From contig CAYJLF010000015.1 in the NCBI GenBank assembly GCA_964371055.1, positions 62,001-126,000 of the forward strand: a stretch of DNA of 64,000 nucleotides, in the 5' to 3' direction. The position numbers were made by a program, and so were the translations under genes. Below are positions 30,722-39,932 of this stretch, in pieces. Numbering within the stretch: the first letter of the stretch is position 1; every line of letters starts with the position of its first letter. Under the pieces are notes generated by a model. The model saw only the letters and a list, made by a program, of their open reading frames with translations. It did not search any database and had not been told where the DNA came from. Origin of the DNA: CAYJLF01 sp964371055. Lineage in GTDB: Bacteria > Eisenbacteria > RBG-16-71-46 > CAIMUX01.

Positions 30722-33700
30722 GGAGGACGCTCTGCAACCATTGGGAGTTTCTCCGCCTCGCTCCGAAATGCGGCCGGCCACCCTCCTTGGCCCTCTATGG
30801 CCTCGTCTATCTTCCCCATGGTCGCAATCGTATCGCCGATGGCGGCAATGATTCTCTGGTAATGCCCAATGTCTTCCTTCGACAACCTGCGGCCCTTGCG
30901 GTCCTTCAGCCATTTCTCACAGACTTGGTAGCTACCGATGCGGAAGCTCCAGACATCCTCCGAAACACCTCGGAACCCACGCGTCTCCCTCTCGTCCACC
31001 CAGACGGTCTCTTTCCCGTAGGAGACCCGCTCGACCTCCGCATCCCGTCCCCCGATGAAAGTAGGAGCACCCTTGCTAACAGCCTCAAGTAGGTGCGCCG
31101 CGGCAAGCTCCCGACCGAGCCTCGCGAGTTTCTCGAACAGCTTCCTGCTACTAGTCAACGGTATCCGAGGGAAGTCCTCCTTCAGGCGCTCCCTATATCG
31201 CGTTCGGTAGCCAGGGCTGTAGACCACGGCATAGATGTAATGGAAGATGTCTTCCGGCGTTATCCCCACGGGGAGCCTATGAGGACCGGCCTGACCAAGG
31301 CCGAGGCGCTCCGCCAGGTGGCGGACGAACTCGGGCGACAGGTTGGGCCGCTCTGCATTCCCGGGCAATCCAAGCCCCCCCTCGTCATCGTAGAGGTACA
31401 ACGGGAACCCGGATGCGTTATCGCGCGTGCTGACCACGCTCTTGTCGGCCAGGGTTCGGCAGACCCACTGACCGTTGATAGTCTCCGCTCGATTCTTTCC
31501 CAACGAGATCATCACGAGGTTCGCCCGCCCCCCTACCACGTTGTTAGAGCTCACTGGCGCCGTTTGCCACACCAAAGTCGGATGGAAGAAAATCCAACGC
31601 CTATCGAAGGGACGATACTCGATTACCTCCATGTGCGCCCCGAGGTCCTTGATGCTCCGCAGTGTGGCTCTCGCAGCGCTGACATTCCAACCCGTCTTCA
31701 ATGTTATGCTGAATCGCCCTGCCAAGGCTTCGTTTGAACCCCTGAAAGCCCGCACTTCCCCTACATTCTTGAGCACCACATCACGATCCAAATCCACAAC
31801 CAAATGGTCCCGGTTGCTTCCGACCAGCGTAGAGAACTTCGGGAACATCTCTGCGAGTGTGAACTCCTTCTCGGTCTCTTCCCCCTCGGGCGCTCTCCGG
31901 TTCAGCCACCACGTCCCCGGTCGCGGTTGCACCTCCTCCCATCCACCCTTGAGAACTCCCAAATCGCTCCCAAGCTGCCCGTATTTCTCATCCCGCTTAC
32001 CAACTACCTCTCGTGCCCGAACGACTCCAACTTCGCCACTCTCGCCGCCGTTCCGCACCACAATTGCCACTGCCACACCCTGAAGGATATCGAACACATT
32101 CTCGTCAGACGCGAGCCTCGGGACCCGTCTAGACTCCTCGCTGCTTCCCCAGAGGTCCACGATGTGGAGCTTATCGAAGTGAGTGACGAACCACTCACGG
32201 AGTCCGACGAGCGATTCGGAATCGAGATACATACGGTTCGTAATCATACCTAGGACACCGCCACTCGACGGCAGTAGTCCAGCCCCAAGGCCCAGAAACT
32301 TCACATAGTCATCGTTGAGGTTCCGCTCAAGTTGCAGAGCGTTCCTGGCTCGGATTCTCTGTCCATTTGCGAATCTGAACTTCTCTATATGCGCCTTTGA
32401 TGTTTCGTTGAGGTTCATGCTGTACTGTGCATAAGGGGGATTCCCAAGAACGACGGTGAAGCACTGCTGGCGCTTTATCGCATTGACGGCCTGAGCTTCG
32501 TGCGCCAGAGCCGGGACAGCAAAAGCAAGTCGATCTGAGAAATCCTGCGCTGGCTCTAGCGCGTTCGTGAGATAGACCCGCGCGCGTTCGTCACTTCCGA
32601 AGCGGTACCCGGTCTCGTAGAGCTTTAGGCCTATCTTCATGTGCGCAATCGCATAGGGCGCCATCATCAACTCATACCCGTGAAGTCGCGGCAGGAGCTG
32701 CTTCGGAACGTACTCGTTCCAGGCCGAACGCCGCTTCGACTCGCTTAGTCCTGCCTTCTCCCACTTAGCTGCTAGGGTGCGGTGAATGATGTCTATCACC
32801 TCCACCAAAAACGTCGCCGTTCCCGTGGCGGGGTCGAGGATCTGGACGAACGCCGTGCCGGGGCTGACGCCGTTAGGAATGTCAATCCCCTTGCGGCTCT
32901 TGGCTACCTCACCCCAGGTCGCTGTCGACGCCAGCCCATCCTCCAGACCCAACTCCGTCTGAAGGAGTTCGTGGACGCTTCTCACGATGTAGGAAACGAC
33001 GGGCTGCGGAGTATAGAAGACGCCTCGCTGCATTCGCTTCTTGGCGTCGTACTCCTTGAGGAAGAGCTCATAGAAGTGAATGACCGGATCCTCGTCCCGG
33101 TTTCGGTCCCCGAAGTCCCGAACCACGGCCTCCATATTGGCCGCGTCCAGGAGCTCCACCACCTCGCTCACCCCGAGCTCGTCGAAATCAATCTCCTCCC
33201 CTCCCCGCCCCTTTCCCTTCCGCCCCGCAATACGTAGGAAGGTCTCCATGAGCTCTTTGAGGAAAGGGTTCGTGACCGGAATCTGCGTCGCCACAGCATC
33301 CGCAGTGACATGCTCAGGATTCGCGACACGGGCGGAAAGGAGGCCATAGGTGATTGTTTGCGCGTACATGTCGGCAAACTCGTCTGCAGTGAGATCGTGG
33401 ATCAGTGCCTGCTGAAACGCCGTCATGAGCTTGGTCACCGGTCCGTTTGCCGACTCGATCGACAGCACTGTCCCGATTCGGTTCCGGATCGCCTTCGCGA
33501 GCTCCGCGAGCCGGACAGCAAGAGCCCTCGACGTCGTGATGACTTCCCGGTGACGCAGCGTGAAAGCCGAACCCCACCGTTCCCGCCAGCGGGCCGCATC
33601 CTCCCCACGCCCGGGCCAGGAAAGCCTCTCGCGGAGAACATCCGCAACGTCGTCAAGGTGGAGGGGCGTGTCGAGGTTGTCCCACCCCAGGACTTTCAAC

Positions 33701-34137
33701 GTCGGAAGGTCGGTCTTCTCTTCGTGCTGGGAGAAGTGGGCGAAGCTTATGCTCCGCTCCTCGCCTTCCCCATAGTTCGATACGAATAGCAGATCACCCG
33801 CCTCCCAGGCGGCACGCTCAGCGCTGCTGGCTGAGGCGCGCTTCTTCAGGACCACGCGGCTCAAAATCCGGCGCAGCGCCACGACCGGGAGCCTCTTTGG
33901 CTCAAACTTGACGAAGAAGATCCCCCACGGCTGGCTCGCAGTGAGGGGCCTCAGCCGTTTGATTTCCCGAATCTTCGCGGCGCTCGCGCTCTCAATCCCA
34001 AGCTCTTCCGGGGTGTAGGTGAAGGTCAGCTCTTCAAAGTCGTCCGAGTCAATGGGCCAGTCCAGCTCATCCCTCAAGAACTTGATGAGCGAGGGGAAGG
34101 TCCGAATGCTCCTCAGGGTCTCGCGATGGTCAGGCAT
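30715..34137 (-). CDS. Type ISP-like DNA adenine methyltransferase/specificity protein
   Basis: 1140 aa. Motifs: IHFYELFLKEYDAKKRMQRG, GVFYTPQPVVSYIV near 372, motif I DPATGT near 435, motif IV NPPY near 566 (N6-adenine class), YRPFDRRWIFF near 850 and a C-terminal block with FHYIYAVVYSPGYRTRYRERL, KEDFPRIPLT typical of the type ISP specificity domain. True type ISP enzymes carry an N-terminal nuclease and helicase in the same chain. Here the N-terminal 300 residues lack a nuclease motif, and the helicase and PLD nuclease are in the gene just upstream (six-base gap). So methylation and target recognition on one chain, cleavage and translocation on the other. GC is lower than in flanking phage genes. 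Confidence 0.8.
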   Translation of the reverse strand: MPDHRETLRSIRTFPSLIKFLRDELDWPIDSDDFEELTFTYTPEELGIESASAAKIREIKRLRPLTASQPWGIFFVKFEPKRLPVVALRRILSRVVLKKRASASSAERAAWEAGDLLFVSNYGEGEERSISFAHFSQHEEKTDLPTLKVLGWDNLDTPLHLDDVADVLRERLSWPGRGEDAARWRERWGSAFTLRHREVITTSRALAVRLAELAKAIRNRIGTVLSIESANGPVTKLMTAFQQALIHDLTADEFADMYAQTITYGLLSARVANPEHVTADAVATQIPVTNPFLKELMETFLRIAGRKGKGRGGEEIDFDELGVSEVVELLDAANMEAVVRDFGDRNRDEDPVIHFYELFLKEYDAKKRMQRGVFYTPQPVVSYIVRSVHELLQTELGLEDGLASTATWGEVAKSRKGIDIPNGVSPGTAFVQILDPATGTATFLVEVIDIIHRTLAAKWEKAGLSESKRRSAWNEYVPKQLLPRLHGYELMMAPYAIAHMKIGLKLYETGYRFGSDERARVYLTNALEPAQDFSDRLAFAVPALAHEAQAVNAIKRQQCFTVVLGNPPYAQYSMNLNETSKAHIEKFRFANGQRIRARNALQLERNLNDDYVKFLGLGAGLLPSSGGVLGMITNRMYLDSESLVGLREWFVTHFDKLHIVDLWGSSEESRRVPRLASDENVFDILQGVAVAIVVRNGGESGEVGVVRAREVVGKRDEKYGQLGSDLGVLKGGWEEVQPRPGTWWLNRRAPEGEETEKEFTLAEMFPKFSTLVGSNRDHLVVDLDRDVVLKNVGEVRAFRGSNEALAGRFSITLKTGWNVSAARATLRSIKDLGAHMEVIEYRPFDRRWIFFHPTLVWQTAPVSSNNVVGGRANLVMISLGKNRAETINGQWVCRTLADKSVVSTRDNASGFPLYLYDDEGGLGLPGNAERPNLSPEFVRHLAERLGLGQAGPHRLPVGITPEDIFHYIYAVVYSPGYRTRYRERLKEDFPRIPLTSSRKLFEKLARLGRELAAAHLLEAVSKGAPTFIGGRDAEVERVSYGKETVWVDERETRGFRGVSEDVWSFRIGSYQVCEKWLKDRKGRRLSKEDIGHYQRIIAAIGDTIATMGKIDEAIEGQGGWPAAFRSEAEKLPMVAERPPQ

Positions 34138-34142
34138 GCCAG

Positions 34143-37100
34143 TTAGCCCTCATTGATCTCCATCCAGCACTTGAGCGAAGGTCGCACCCCAATGGGAGCG
34201 TCCACTCGCTTGAGGTAGGTCTCCTTTATATGGCCGAGCACCTTTGTCCTGATCTCCACGAGCGAGGCCTCAGTCATGGCGCACTTCCGGGGGGTATTCG
34301 GCTTCGAACGCACGCTTACGAGGATCTCCTTGGGGTCTTCCAGAATCGATCCCGAGGCCAGGTCAACGAGGTACCAGCGCGCCGTTCCCGCCGCCTCCGT
34401 GAACTCTCCCGATTCCTTATCGAGGGCGGGCAATGCGTAGCAGAAAAAGACCCCCTTCGTCCCCTTTGCGGGTTTCCGCTTCCCGCTGAAGACCCCCCCG
34501 GGAAGGTCTTTTAGCTTCGCCGCAAGCTCCGGGTTCTCCTCCAGCATGGCCTGGTACTCCAGATGCATCTCCTCGATGACCGACTTTGTGCCCTCGTAGG
34601 CCTGGCTGAACTCCTTCAGGGCATCGTAGTCGTCCTCGGGGGTAAGGAGTTTCTTCCCCTCGATGCCCATGGTCTTCGAGATTAGGAGCGTCTTCTGCGT
34701 CACGCGCGTGTAGAGCGTGAGAATGGCATTGAGCTCGTCCGGAGGAAGGAAGTTCCAGAAGTCGACCTTTCGCCTGGTCGCAGCGACCTCGGGATGGTCC
34801 CGCAGCAGGCGTTCTTCCACCGCCGGGTTCAAGCGCCGGTCCACACGCCCGATCCGCTGCATGAGCCGCACGGGGTTCCAGTGAATGTCGTAGTTGATGA
34901 GCTTCGAGGCATCCTGGAGGTTGAGACCTTCCGACAGCACATCGGTCGAGACCAGTACTCGAATCTCCCTGGACCCCTGCTCCGCCGAGCTCGAACCGTT
35001 GTAGTAGGGGGAGAAACGCCGAATGACGTCGGCCCGGTTCCCCTTTGTTCCGCTGTCGACCTGGGCAACACCCTCGATCTCCGCGTCCTGGAGCTGTTTC
35101 AGGAGATAGCGGGCTGTATCCGCAAACTCCGTGAAGATGAGGACCTTCTGACCTTCCAGGTCCTTCGAGTTCAAGAGCCGGACCAGCTTCTTCAGCTTGT
35201 CGTCGTGCTTCGGCTCGAACTTCCTTGTCTCCTCCATGAACCGCGCGATTTCGTCCAGGTCCAGGAAGGTCTCTTGCATGATCTCGCCAACGTCGTACTC
35301 ATCGCGCGAGAGCCTAGTGACGGCCTCCAGAAACTCCGGGGGAATTACGTCTTCCTCTTCCTCGCTCTCGTCCGCGTTCCCCCACAGCGTCAGCTGTCGC
35401 TCTCGCCCGTATCTCAGCACCTCGTCATGCTGATGCTTCCAGCGCTCTAAGCGCTGCTTCTCGGCCTCGGTCTCGCTGTGGACCTCCAGGAATGCCAGGA
35501 GCTTCTTCATCAGCCGGTCACAGGAAAGCTCAAAGGCGCAAACAGAGCTTTCGAACCTCTTCAGGAACTGCGTCCGAATGAGGCTCACGACCTCTTTCTG
35601 TCGCCCCATCTTCAAGGGATCGATAGTCGTGTCGGGTCCCTTGTAGTAGGCCAGGGGGTAGTAGATCGGCAATCGGAAGAGCGGCTGAGTCCGCGCAAAA
35701 GCTTTCTCGAAGATTTCGAGGAGGCGCCCGTAAGTCTGGCGAATCGAGTACTCGGCGACCTTCGGGGGCCGCCGCTCCGGGAATGCGGCCGCGGAACCCG
35801 TCTCCCGAACCTGGCTCTCCTTTGCGTAGGCCCGGCTTCTCTGAATCACAAGGGCCCGGAAGATCTCATCGCGAGAGAGCGCCTGCTGGGCTTCCGCCAG
35901 ATTCTCGCCCAAGGCCACGTCCTCACCACCGGGCAGCCGACGACGCAGCTCCTTTTCCATCTGGTTGAAGTACGCGGTCAGGTTGTTTACGCCGAGGGTC
36001 CGGGCAAAGTACGCCTCGTCCCGCCGCGAGAAGAGCTCCACCATGTGCCGAAAGTCGCTTACGCGGTTGTTGATGGGTGTCGCCGTCAGGAGAAAGACTC
36101 GCTTCGGACGAGCCGACCCGTCCAGAAGATCGAACAGCCTGTAGTACCGAGAACGGTCCTCTCCCGTCTCTGGATCCCCCAGCTTGCCGATGTTTCGGAA
36201 GTTGTGGGCTTCGTCGATCACCACCGCATCGGCAAGTTCCGCGACCCGTCGAAATCGCTCCGGGAAATCCCCCTCGCGCGTCAGGTCCGTATGGCTGAAG
36301 ACCGCAAGGTTACTGAAGTCCGCACTCCCCCCTACTCCCCCTATATGTGGGAGAAACTCGCGGAGATGCGGCTCCCAGACGCTCTCCTTGGCCCCTTTCG
36401 GGGCGAAGAGGACCACGCGGCTGCGGTCATGGAGGATCAGATGCTCGATGAGCATCAGCCCGACGAAGGTCTTTCCAAGCCCCACACCATCGCAAAGGAG
36501 CGCCCCCCCATGCTGACGGGCGATCTTCATCAGGCCCCAGTACCCTTCCTTCTGGTACCGATCCAGCCGCGGGAACATCTTCGAGCGGGTTTCCTCCCAC
36601 TCCGTGTCCGTCAGCTCATGGCCGCGGAAGAACTCCTGGAGGGCCTTCGCGTAGATCTCGAACGGGGTGTAGGCGTGGATATGCCGATAGATGGTCTTCA
36701 CCACGTCGGGGGTGACGTCTTTGGCCTCCTCCCAATACTGGTTGAACCACTCCTGGAGCTGCGCGACTTCACGGCCGCTTTGAACCTGAATGTTCAGCTC
36801 CACGTTCTGCGTGAGCCCCGGCGTCGTGAAATTGCTCGACCCGACCAGGGCCTTGGATCCGATCACCTCGTGCGTGGCGTGCGTGATGTAGGTTTTCGCG
36901 TGGAACTTGTTCTTGTCGTAGACCCGGCACTCGATTTGACCCGACTTCAGCGCCTCAACGATGGCGGGAACTCCGTTCAGGAAGGGGTTCCGGTCCTTCG
37001 CGGCTTCAAGACTCTGATCGAGCCGGCCGGCGGCCCTGGCCGCCACGGCCTCCAGCAGGGCCTTTCGGGTCCGCTGACTGGTCTCGTCCCCCATGAGGAT

Positions 37101-37292
37101 TCGGATCTTGGCAAGCTTCTGCCACCCGCCGTCCAGATCCAGGAGGGAGCCTATCTCGAAGTAGCCGGTGGCGATGTCGAAGCTCTTGGAAAGCTCGGTC
37201 CACTCTCGGAGATACCGCAGGGCGGTCCAACCAGACACGCTGTTATCGACGATGAAGAGATCCCCGCCGGACTCCCCCTGCTCCTTTGGCAT
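34143..37292 (-). CDS. PLD-like nuclease fused to SNF2-family helicase
   Basis: 1049 aa. Residues 1-200 form a phospholipase-D-like domain with HAKTYI at 131 and GSSNFT at 151, the HKD-type nuclease signature. The rest is an SNF2/SF2 ATPase: Walker A DGVGLGKT near 268, DEAH at 360, TATPINN near 403, IFTEF, STDVLSEGLNLQ and LMQRIGRVDRR as motif VI. It pairs with the methyltransferase downstream. Domain pairing recalls DISARM, where separate PLD, SNF2-like and methylase proteins restrict phage DNA, but DrmA and DrmB are absent. ATG follows GAGGAGCTGCG. First gene of a two-gene operon. Confidence 0.85.
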   Translation of the reverse strand: MPKEQGESGGDLFIVDNSVSGWTALRYLREWTELSKSFDIATGYFEIGSLLDLDGGWQKLAKIRILMGDETSQRTRKALLEAVAARAAGRLDQSLEAAKDRNPFLNGVPAIVEALKSGQIECRVYDKNKFHAKTYITHATHEVIGSKALVGSSNFTTPGLTQNVELNIQVQSGREVAQLQEWFNQYWEEAKDVTPDVVKTIYRHIHAYTPFEIYAKALQEFFRGHELTDTEWEETRSKMFPRLDRYQKEGYWGLMKIARQHGGALLCDGVGLGKTFVGLMLIEHLILHDRSRVVLFAPKGAKESVWEPHLREFLPHIGGVGGSADFSNLAVFSHTDLTREGDFPERFRRVAELADAVVIDEAHNFRNIGKLGDPETGEDRSRYYRLFDLLDGSARPKRVFLLTATPINNRVSDFRHMVELFSRRDEAYFARTLGVNNLTAYFNQMEKELRRRLPGGEDVALGENLAEAQQALSRDEIFRALVIQRSRAYAKESQVRETGSAAAFPERRPPKVAEYSIRQTYGRLLEIFEKAFARTQPLFRLPIYYPLAYYKGPDTTIDPLKMGRQKEVVSLIRTQFLKRFESSVCAFELSCDRLMKKLLAFLEVHSETEAEKQRLERWKHQHDEVLRYGRERQLTLWGNADESEEEEDVIPPEFLEAVTRLSRDEYDVGEIMQETFLDLDEIARFMEETRKFEPKHDDKLKKLVRLLNSKDLEGQKVLIFTEFADTARYLLKQLQDAEIEGVAQVDSGTKGNRADVIRRFSPYYNGSSSAEQGSREIRVLVSTDVLSEGLNLQDASKLINYDIHWNPVRLMQRIGRVDRRLNPAVEERLLRDHPEVAATRRKVDFWNFLPPDELNAILTLYTRVTQKTLLISKTMGIEGKKLLTPEDDYDALKEFSQAYEGTKSVIEEMHLEYQAMLEENPELAAKLKDLPGGVFSGKRKPAKGTKGVFFCYALPALDKESGEFTEAAGTARWYLVDLASGSILEDPKEILVSVRSKPNTPRKCAMTEASLVEIRTKVLGHIKETYLKRVDAPIGVRPSLKCWMEINEG

Positions 37293-37463
37293 CGCAGCTC
37301 CTCTAGGTAGACGGCTTGACGCTTGCGACCGGCAGGATTCTGTCCGCGGGCGCTCTAGCCCCGAGGATGGCTCCCAGAACTGGCGCGCAAGCGCGCCCGA
37401 GACACGCTATCCTTTGGCATTCACAAAGGCAACCCCTTTGGGAAGTTACCGCAACGCCCCCCC
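37293..37463 (-). promoter_or_regulatory. Upstream region of the PLD-helicase operon with inverted repeat
   Basis: Contains a perfect inverted repeat GGCGCGC-AA-GCGCGCC (37382-37397) and a weak promoter-like pair on the minus strand, TTGCCT (37432-37427) and GATAGC (37411-37406), separated by a short 15-bp spacer. The repeat would lie just downstream of that promoter, where a repressor could bind. The start codon is 90 bases further on. Confidence 0.35.
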
Positions 37464-37700
37464 CTACGCCGCCTCCTTGAGGCTCTCCTCCCAAAACGGC
37501 TTGACCCCCTTCCGCGAGAGCCGACGCGCTGAAGTAGGGACCGGCTCGAAGCCCGCGGCCTTCCGCTCCCGGTTTGCCCCCCAAGGAGATTGAGGAGCTG
37601 CCGGCGGACCGGCGCGTAGGGCTCGAAGGGAGTCGCATGGAGCGTATAGCCGACAGCTTCTCCGTCGAGTGACGTAGTGCAGGGCTCAGCGGGCAGGCGC
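37464..37700 (-). pseudogene. Frameshifted gene remnant at the late-operon/defence-operon junction
   Basis: On the minus strand one frame reads GEAVGYTLHATPFEPYAPVR then RQLLNLLGG and breaks at a run of six G (plus-strand C6 at 37577-37582). A second frame continues as RERKAAGFEPVPTSARRLSR then KGVKPFWEESLKEAA and stops at 37464. The pieces join sensibly if one G is added or lost. The parent family was not recognised. It may be the tail of a gene cut by insertion of the defence operon, or a sequencing error in a homopolymer. Confidence 0.4.
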
Positions 37701-37797
37701 TGAGTTATCGCGCTTCTCCAGTTCGCTACCGACACCGCCCCACCCAGGCGGAGGCCTGAGAGGGCGAGGGAAGGTGGCTGCCGTCGCGAGAGCGATA

Positions 37798-37825
37798 AGG
37801 CCCACACCCCGACGGGCATGGGCCT
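37798..37825 (-). terminator. Terminator-like hairpin at the end of the late operon
   Basis: On the minus strand AGGCCCA pairs with TGGGCCT around a 14-base loop that can itself form CCC/GGG pairs, followed by TTATC. It lies about 35 bases after the last late gene. The T tract is poor, so termination may be partial. Confidence 0.45.
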
Positions 37826-37858
37826 CTCGCGCGCTCCAGAGGGCGGTCGTTCCGGCCG

Positions 37859-38209
37859 CTACTTCCCCGCTCGCGTCGCCTCCGCGAGCCTCCGCACCTG
37901 CTCCGGCGGCAGCGCCTGGAGAAGCACGTCCTGCTTCATCTCGATCTTCGCGTTGCTCCAGCGCATACGAATGATCGCCACGACCCCGGTCAGCACCGGC
38001 CACGCCGCCGCGCCGAACTCGAGCCAGCCGAACGAGCCGTGGAGCACGAACGCGACCCCGATCACCAGGAGCCCGAAAGCGCCAACGATCGCCACGGCCA
38101 CGGATCCGGTCTTGAACGTGTCCCAGAGCGTGAACACATCGGTCGGTTTCACATCGATTCCCTTCCGGCGGACGAACAAGCGCCGCCACAGCAGCCCGAC
38201 CAGACTCAC
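37859..38209 (-). CDS. Small membrane protein (holin candidate)
   Basis: 116 aa from a GTG that overlaps the upstream stop (GTGA). A basic N-terminus (WRRLFVRRKG) is followed by two hydrophobic helices (VAVAIVGAFGLLVIGVAFVL and FGAAAWPVLTGVVAII) and a charged amphipathic C-terminus (EMKQDVLLQALPPEQVRRLAEATRAG). Two helices and position at the distal end of the tail genes suit a holin or related lysis protein, but no endolysin is next to it in the window. Last gene of the late operon. Confidence 0.6.
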   Translation of the reverse strand: MSLVGLLWRRLFVRRKGIDVKPTDVFTLWDTFKTGSVAVAIVGAFGLLVIGVAFVLHGSFGWLEFGAAAWPVLTGVVAIIRMRWSNAKIEMKQDVLLQALPPEQVRRLAEATRAGK

Positions 38210-38814
38210 TCCGCCTCCGGACCGGTCGTTCCGCTCCCGGGGCTGCCCTCGGGATCGGGGCCGGCGGGGCCCTCTGCCCCCAACGTAGGCACGCCCGGCG
38301 GAATCTGTCCCGTCGGCACCGGCCGACTCGCGGGCGCTTCCACCGCCGGCAGTCCCAGGGTCCGGATCGCCGAGAACGGCACCTCGGAACCGTCCGCGAA
38401 TCGGAGATGCTTCGGCACCCCCACGTCCCGGCCGAACAGCCGCACCGGCGCGAACACGACCTCCCGCAGCTCCAGGCCGACCCGGCGGAACCCCTCCCGG
38501 GTCTCGAAGCAGACCGGGCGCTCGATCAGATCCCCCAGGTCGATCGTCCAGCGGAACCTCGGCCGCGCCTGCGGTCCGGCGCTCGCGTCGAGCGTCCGGA
38601 TCCGCTCCAGCGGGATCAGATCGTCCGCGAACCGGAGCTGGATCGGCAGCTGCACGGCGGCGCCGCAGAGCTCGGCCCCGCCCCACTCGATGTCGCTCAG
38701 TTTGGCCTTCCGCCGCACGCATCCGTCCCAGGTCTCCAGGTCGACCGGGACGCGGAACAGCCGCCCCAGATCGATCGCCCACCGCACCGGCGGCGCGGCC
38801 GAGATTCCGCTCAT
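38206..38814 (-). CDS. Distal tail-region protein with internal duplication
   Basis: 202 aa. Two tandem copies of an approximately 75-residue unit: each has F/VRWxIDLGxLxxxPVxxET near its start and LRFADxxxPxxxIRTL near its end. The copies are clearly related but well diverged. A Pro/Gly-rich tail follows. The unit is probably a small beta-domain. Adjacent genes are tail-fibre type, so a structural or receptor-linked role is likely. ATG follows GGAGGGGACG. Confidence 0.65.
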   Translation of the reverse strand: MSGISAAPPVRWAIDLGRLFRVPVDLETWDGCVRRKAKLSDIEWGGAELCGAAVQLPIQLRFADDLIPLERIRTLDASAGPQARPRFRWTIDLGDLIERPVCFETREGFRRVGLELREVVFAPVRLFGRDVGVPKHLRFADGSEVPFSAIRTLGLPAVEAPASRPVPTGQIPPGVPTLGAEGPAGPDPEGSPGSGTTGPEAE

Positions 38815-38823
38815 CGTCCCCTC

Positions 38824-39060
38824 CTACTCCGTGGTCGCGGCCTCCGGCGTCCCGTCGGACGCCTCCTCGTCGGTCGGCACGGACTGGTTCACGTACTCCC
38901 AGTCCCCCGCGGCAACCGCGGCGGCGGCACCCTCGGGCGACATCGCGGCCGGCACGCCGCCGGGCGTGTACTCCTGCTCGACGATCCCGGGATCAGGCTG
39001 CGCCAGGTAGCGGTTGTTCGCCCCCGGCTTCAGCACCACCAACACGTACGCGCTATACAT
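38824..39060 (-). CDS. Small acidic protein of the distal tail region
   Basis: 78 aa. It begins MYSAYVLVVLKPGANNRYLA, like a short strand-rich unit, and ends in Glu/Ala/Thr-rich sequence. A repeated Gly-Val-Pro and Glu-Gly-Ala content suggests an extended protein. ATG follows GAGGAGGATCGAG. No family recognised. Confidence 0.5.
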   Translation of the reverse strand: MYSAYVLVVLKPGANNRYLAQPDPGIVEQEYTPGGVPAAMSPEGAAAAVAAGDWEYVNQSVPTDEEASDGTPEAATTE

Positions 39061-39074
39061 CTCGATCCTCCTCG

Positions 39075-39932
39075 TCAGTCCTCCCCAACATCAACCGCGG
39101 GCCTCTCGTACCAGAGGCGCAGATACGGCTTGTTTGCCGACACCATGGAATGGCAGGCGAACGAGCCGGTGTAATCGAACTCGACGAACACCGCCGCCCA
39201 GGCCGTGGCCTTTCGCGCCTCCACCTCGGCCGTAAACGTGCTGCCAGACAGCAGGGCGTGCCAGCCGATCGCGCCCGGAGAGCTGCTCGCCAGCGAGTCG
39301 GCAGCTCGATCTGTCCCGCTGCCCTTACCACCGGGGGTCGCCCACGCGGCTCCATCTTTGTAGGAGTTCCAGGTCATGGCCTGGATGTCGGCATCGTCGC
39401 GCAACACGCGGTGCACCGTGAACGTGGCCGCCGGGGCGTAGTTGCTTAAGTAGACCCATGCCTGCGCCATGATGATCCGGGATCCCGGGGGCAACTGGGG
39501 CGCGATCGGCTCGAACCGGAACACAGGGCTTCTCTTGGTTCCCGCGATGGTGCCGCAACGTATGTAGGGGCTGTCGTGCTGCGACGCGTCCGGACTGCCC
39601 TCGTTCAAGAACGTCCCGTCGATGAGCCGGAGATCGAGGCCTTCGTCGATGTACCGCAGGTCGACCCGATGCGAGACCTTGGCCCAGGCGGACAGGTTCG
39701 GGACCCGCAGGAACAGGCGCTCGCAGGCCGGGCAACGACCCCAGTGCGTTGCATCCTCCTCGGCCGGATGCCCGTTCCCTGCGTCGTACGGTCCTCCGGC
39801 CTCAAATGTGATCGCCTCCGCCGCGCGATCCGCATGGGCCCGGCATGTGACCCCGGTCGTGGAACGGACGATGATCGTGCACTCCGGATCGGCAGCATTC
39901 ACTCGAGCCGAAGACGGCCATCGGTCCGCCAT
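39075..39932 (-). CDS. DNRLRE-like tail-fibre-type protein
   Basis: 285 aa. N-terminal half: a Cys/His-containing segment (WGRCPACERLFLRVPNL) that could bind zinc. C-terminal half: the pattern IMAQAWVYLSNYAPAATFTV, MTWNSYKDGAAWATPGGKGS, then SWHALLS-like and AWAAVFVEFDYTG, close to the DNRLRE beta-sandwich used in surface and fibre proteins. Likely binds the host surface or decorates the tail. ATG at 39932 follows GAAGGAGGCGTG and overlaps the upstream stop. Confidence 0.6.
   Translation of the reverse strand: MADRWPSSARVNAADPECTIIVRSTTGVTCRAHADRAAEAITFEAGGPYDAGNGHPAEEDATHWGRCPACERLFLRVPNLSAWAKVSHRVDLRYIDEGLDLRLIDGTFLNEGSPDASQHDSPYIRCGTIAGTKRSPVFRFEPIAPQLPPGSRIIMAQAWVYLSNYAPAATFTVHRVLRDDADIQAMTWNSYKDGAAWATPGGKGSGTDRAADSLASSSPGAIGWHALLSGSTFTAEVEARKATAWAAVFVEFDYTGSFACHSMVSANKPYLRLWYERPAVDVGED

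Noticed and set aside
30715..37292. A complete DISARM system
   Set aside because: DrmA and DrmB are absent; only PLD, SNF2-type and methylase functions are present, arranged as two proteins.
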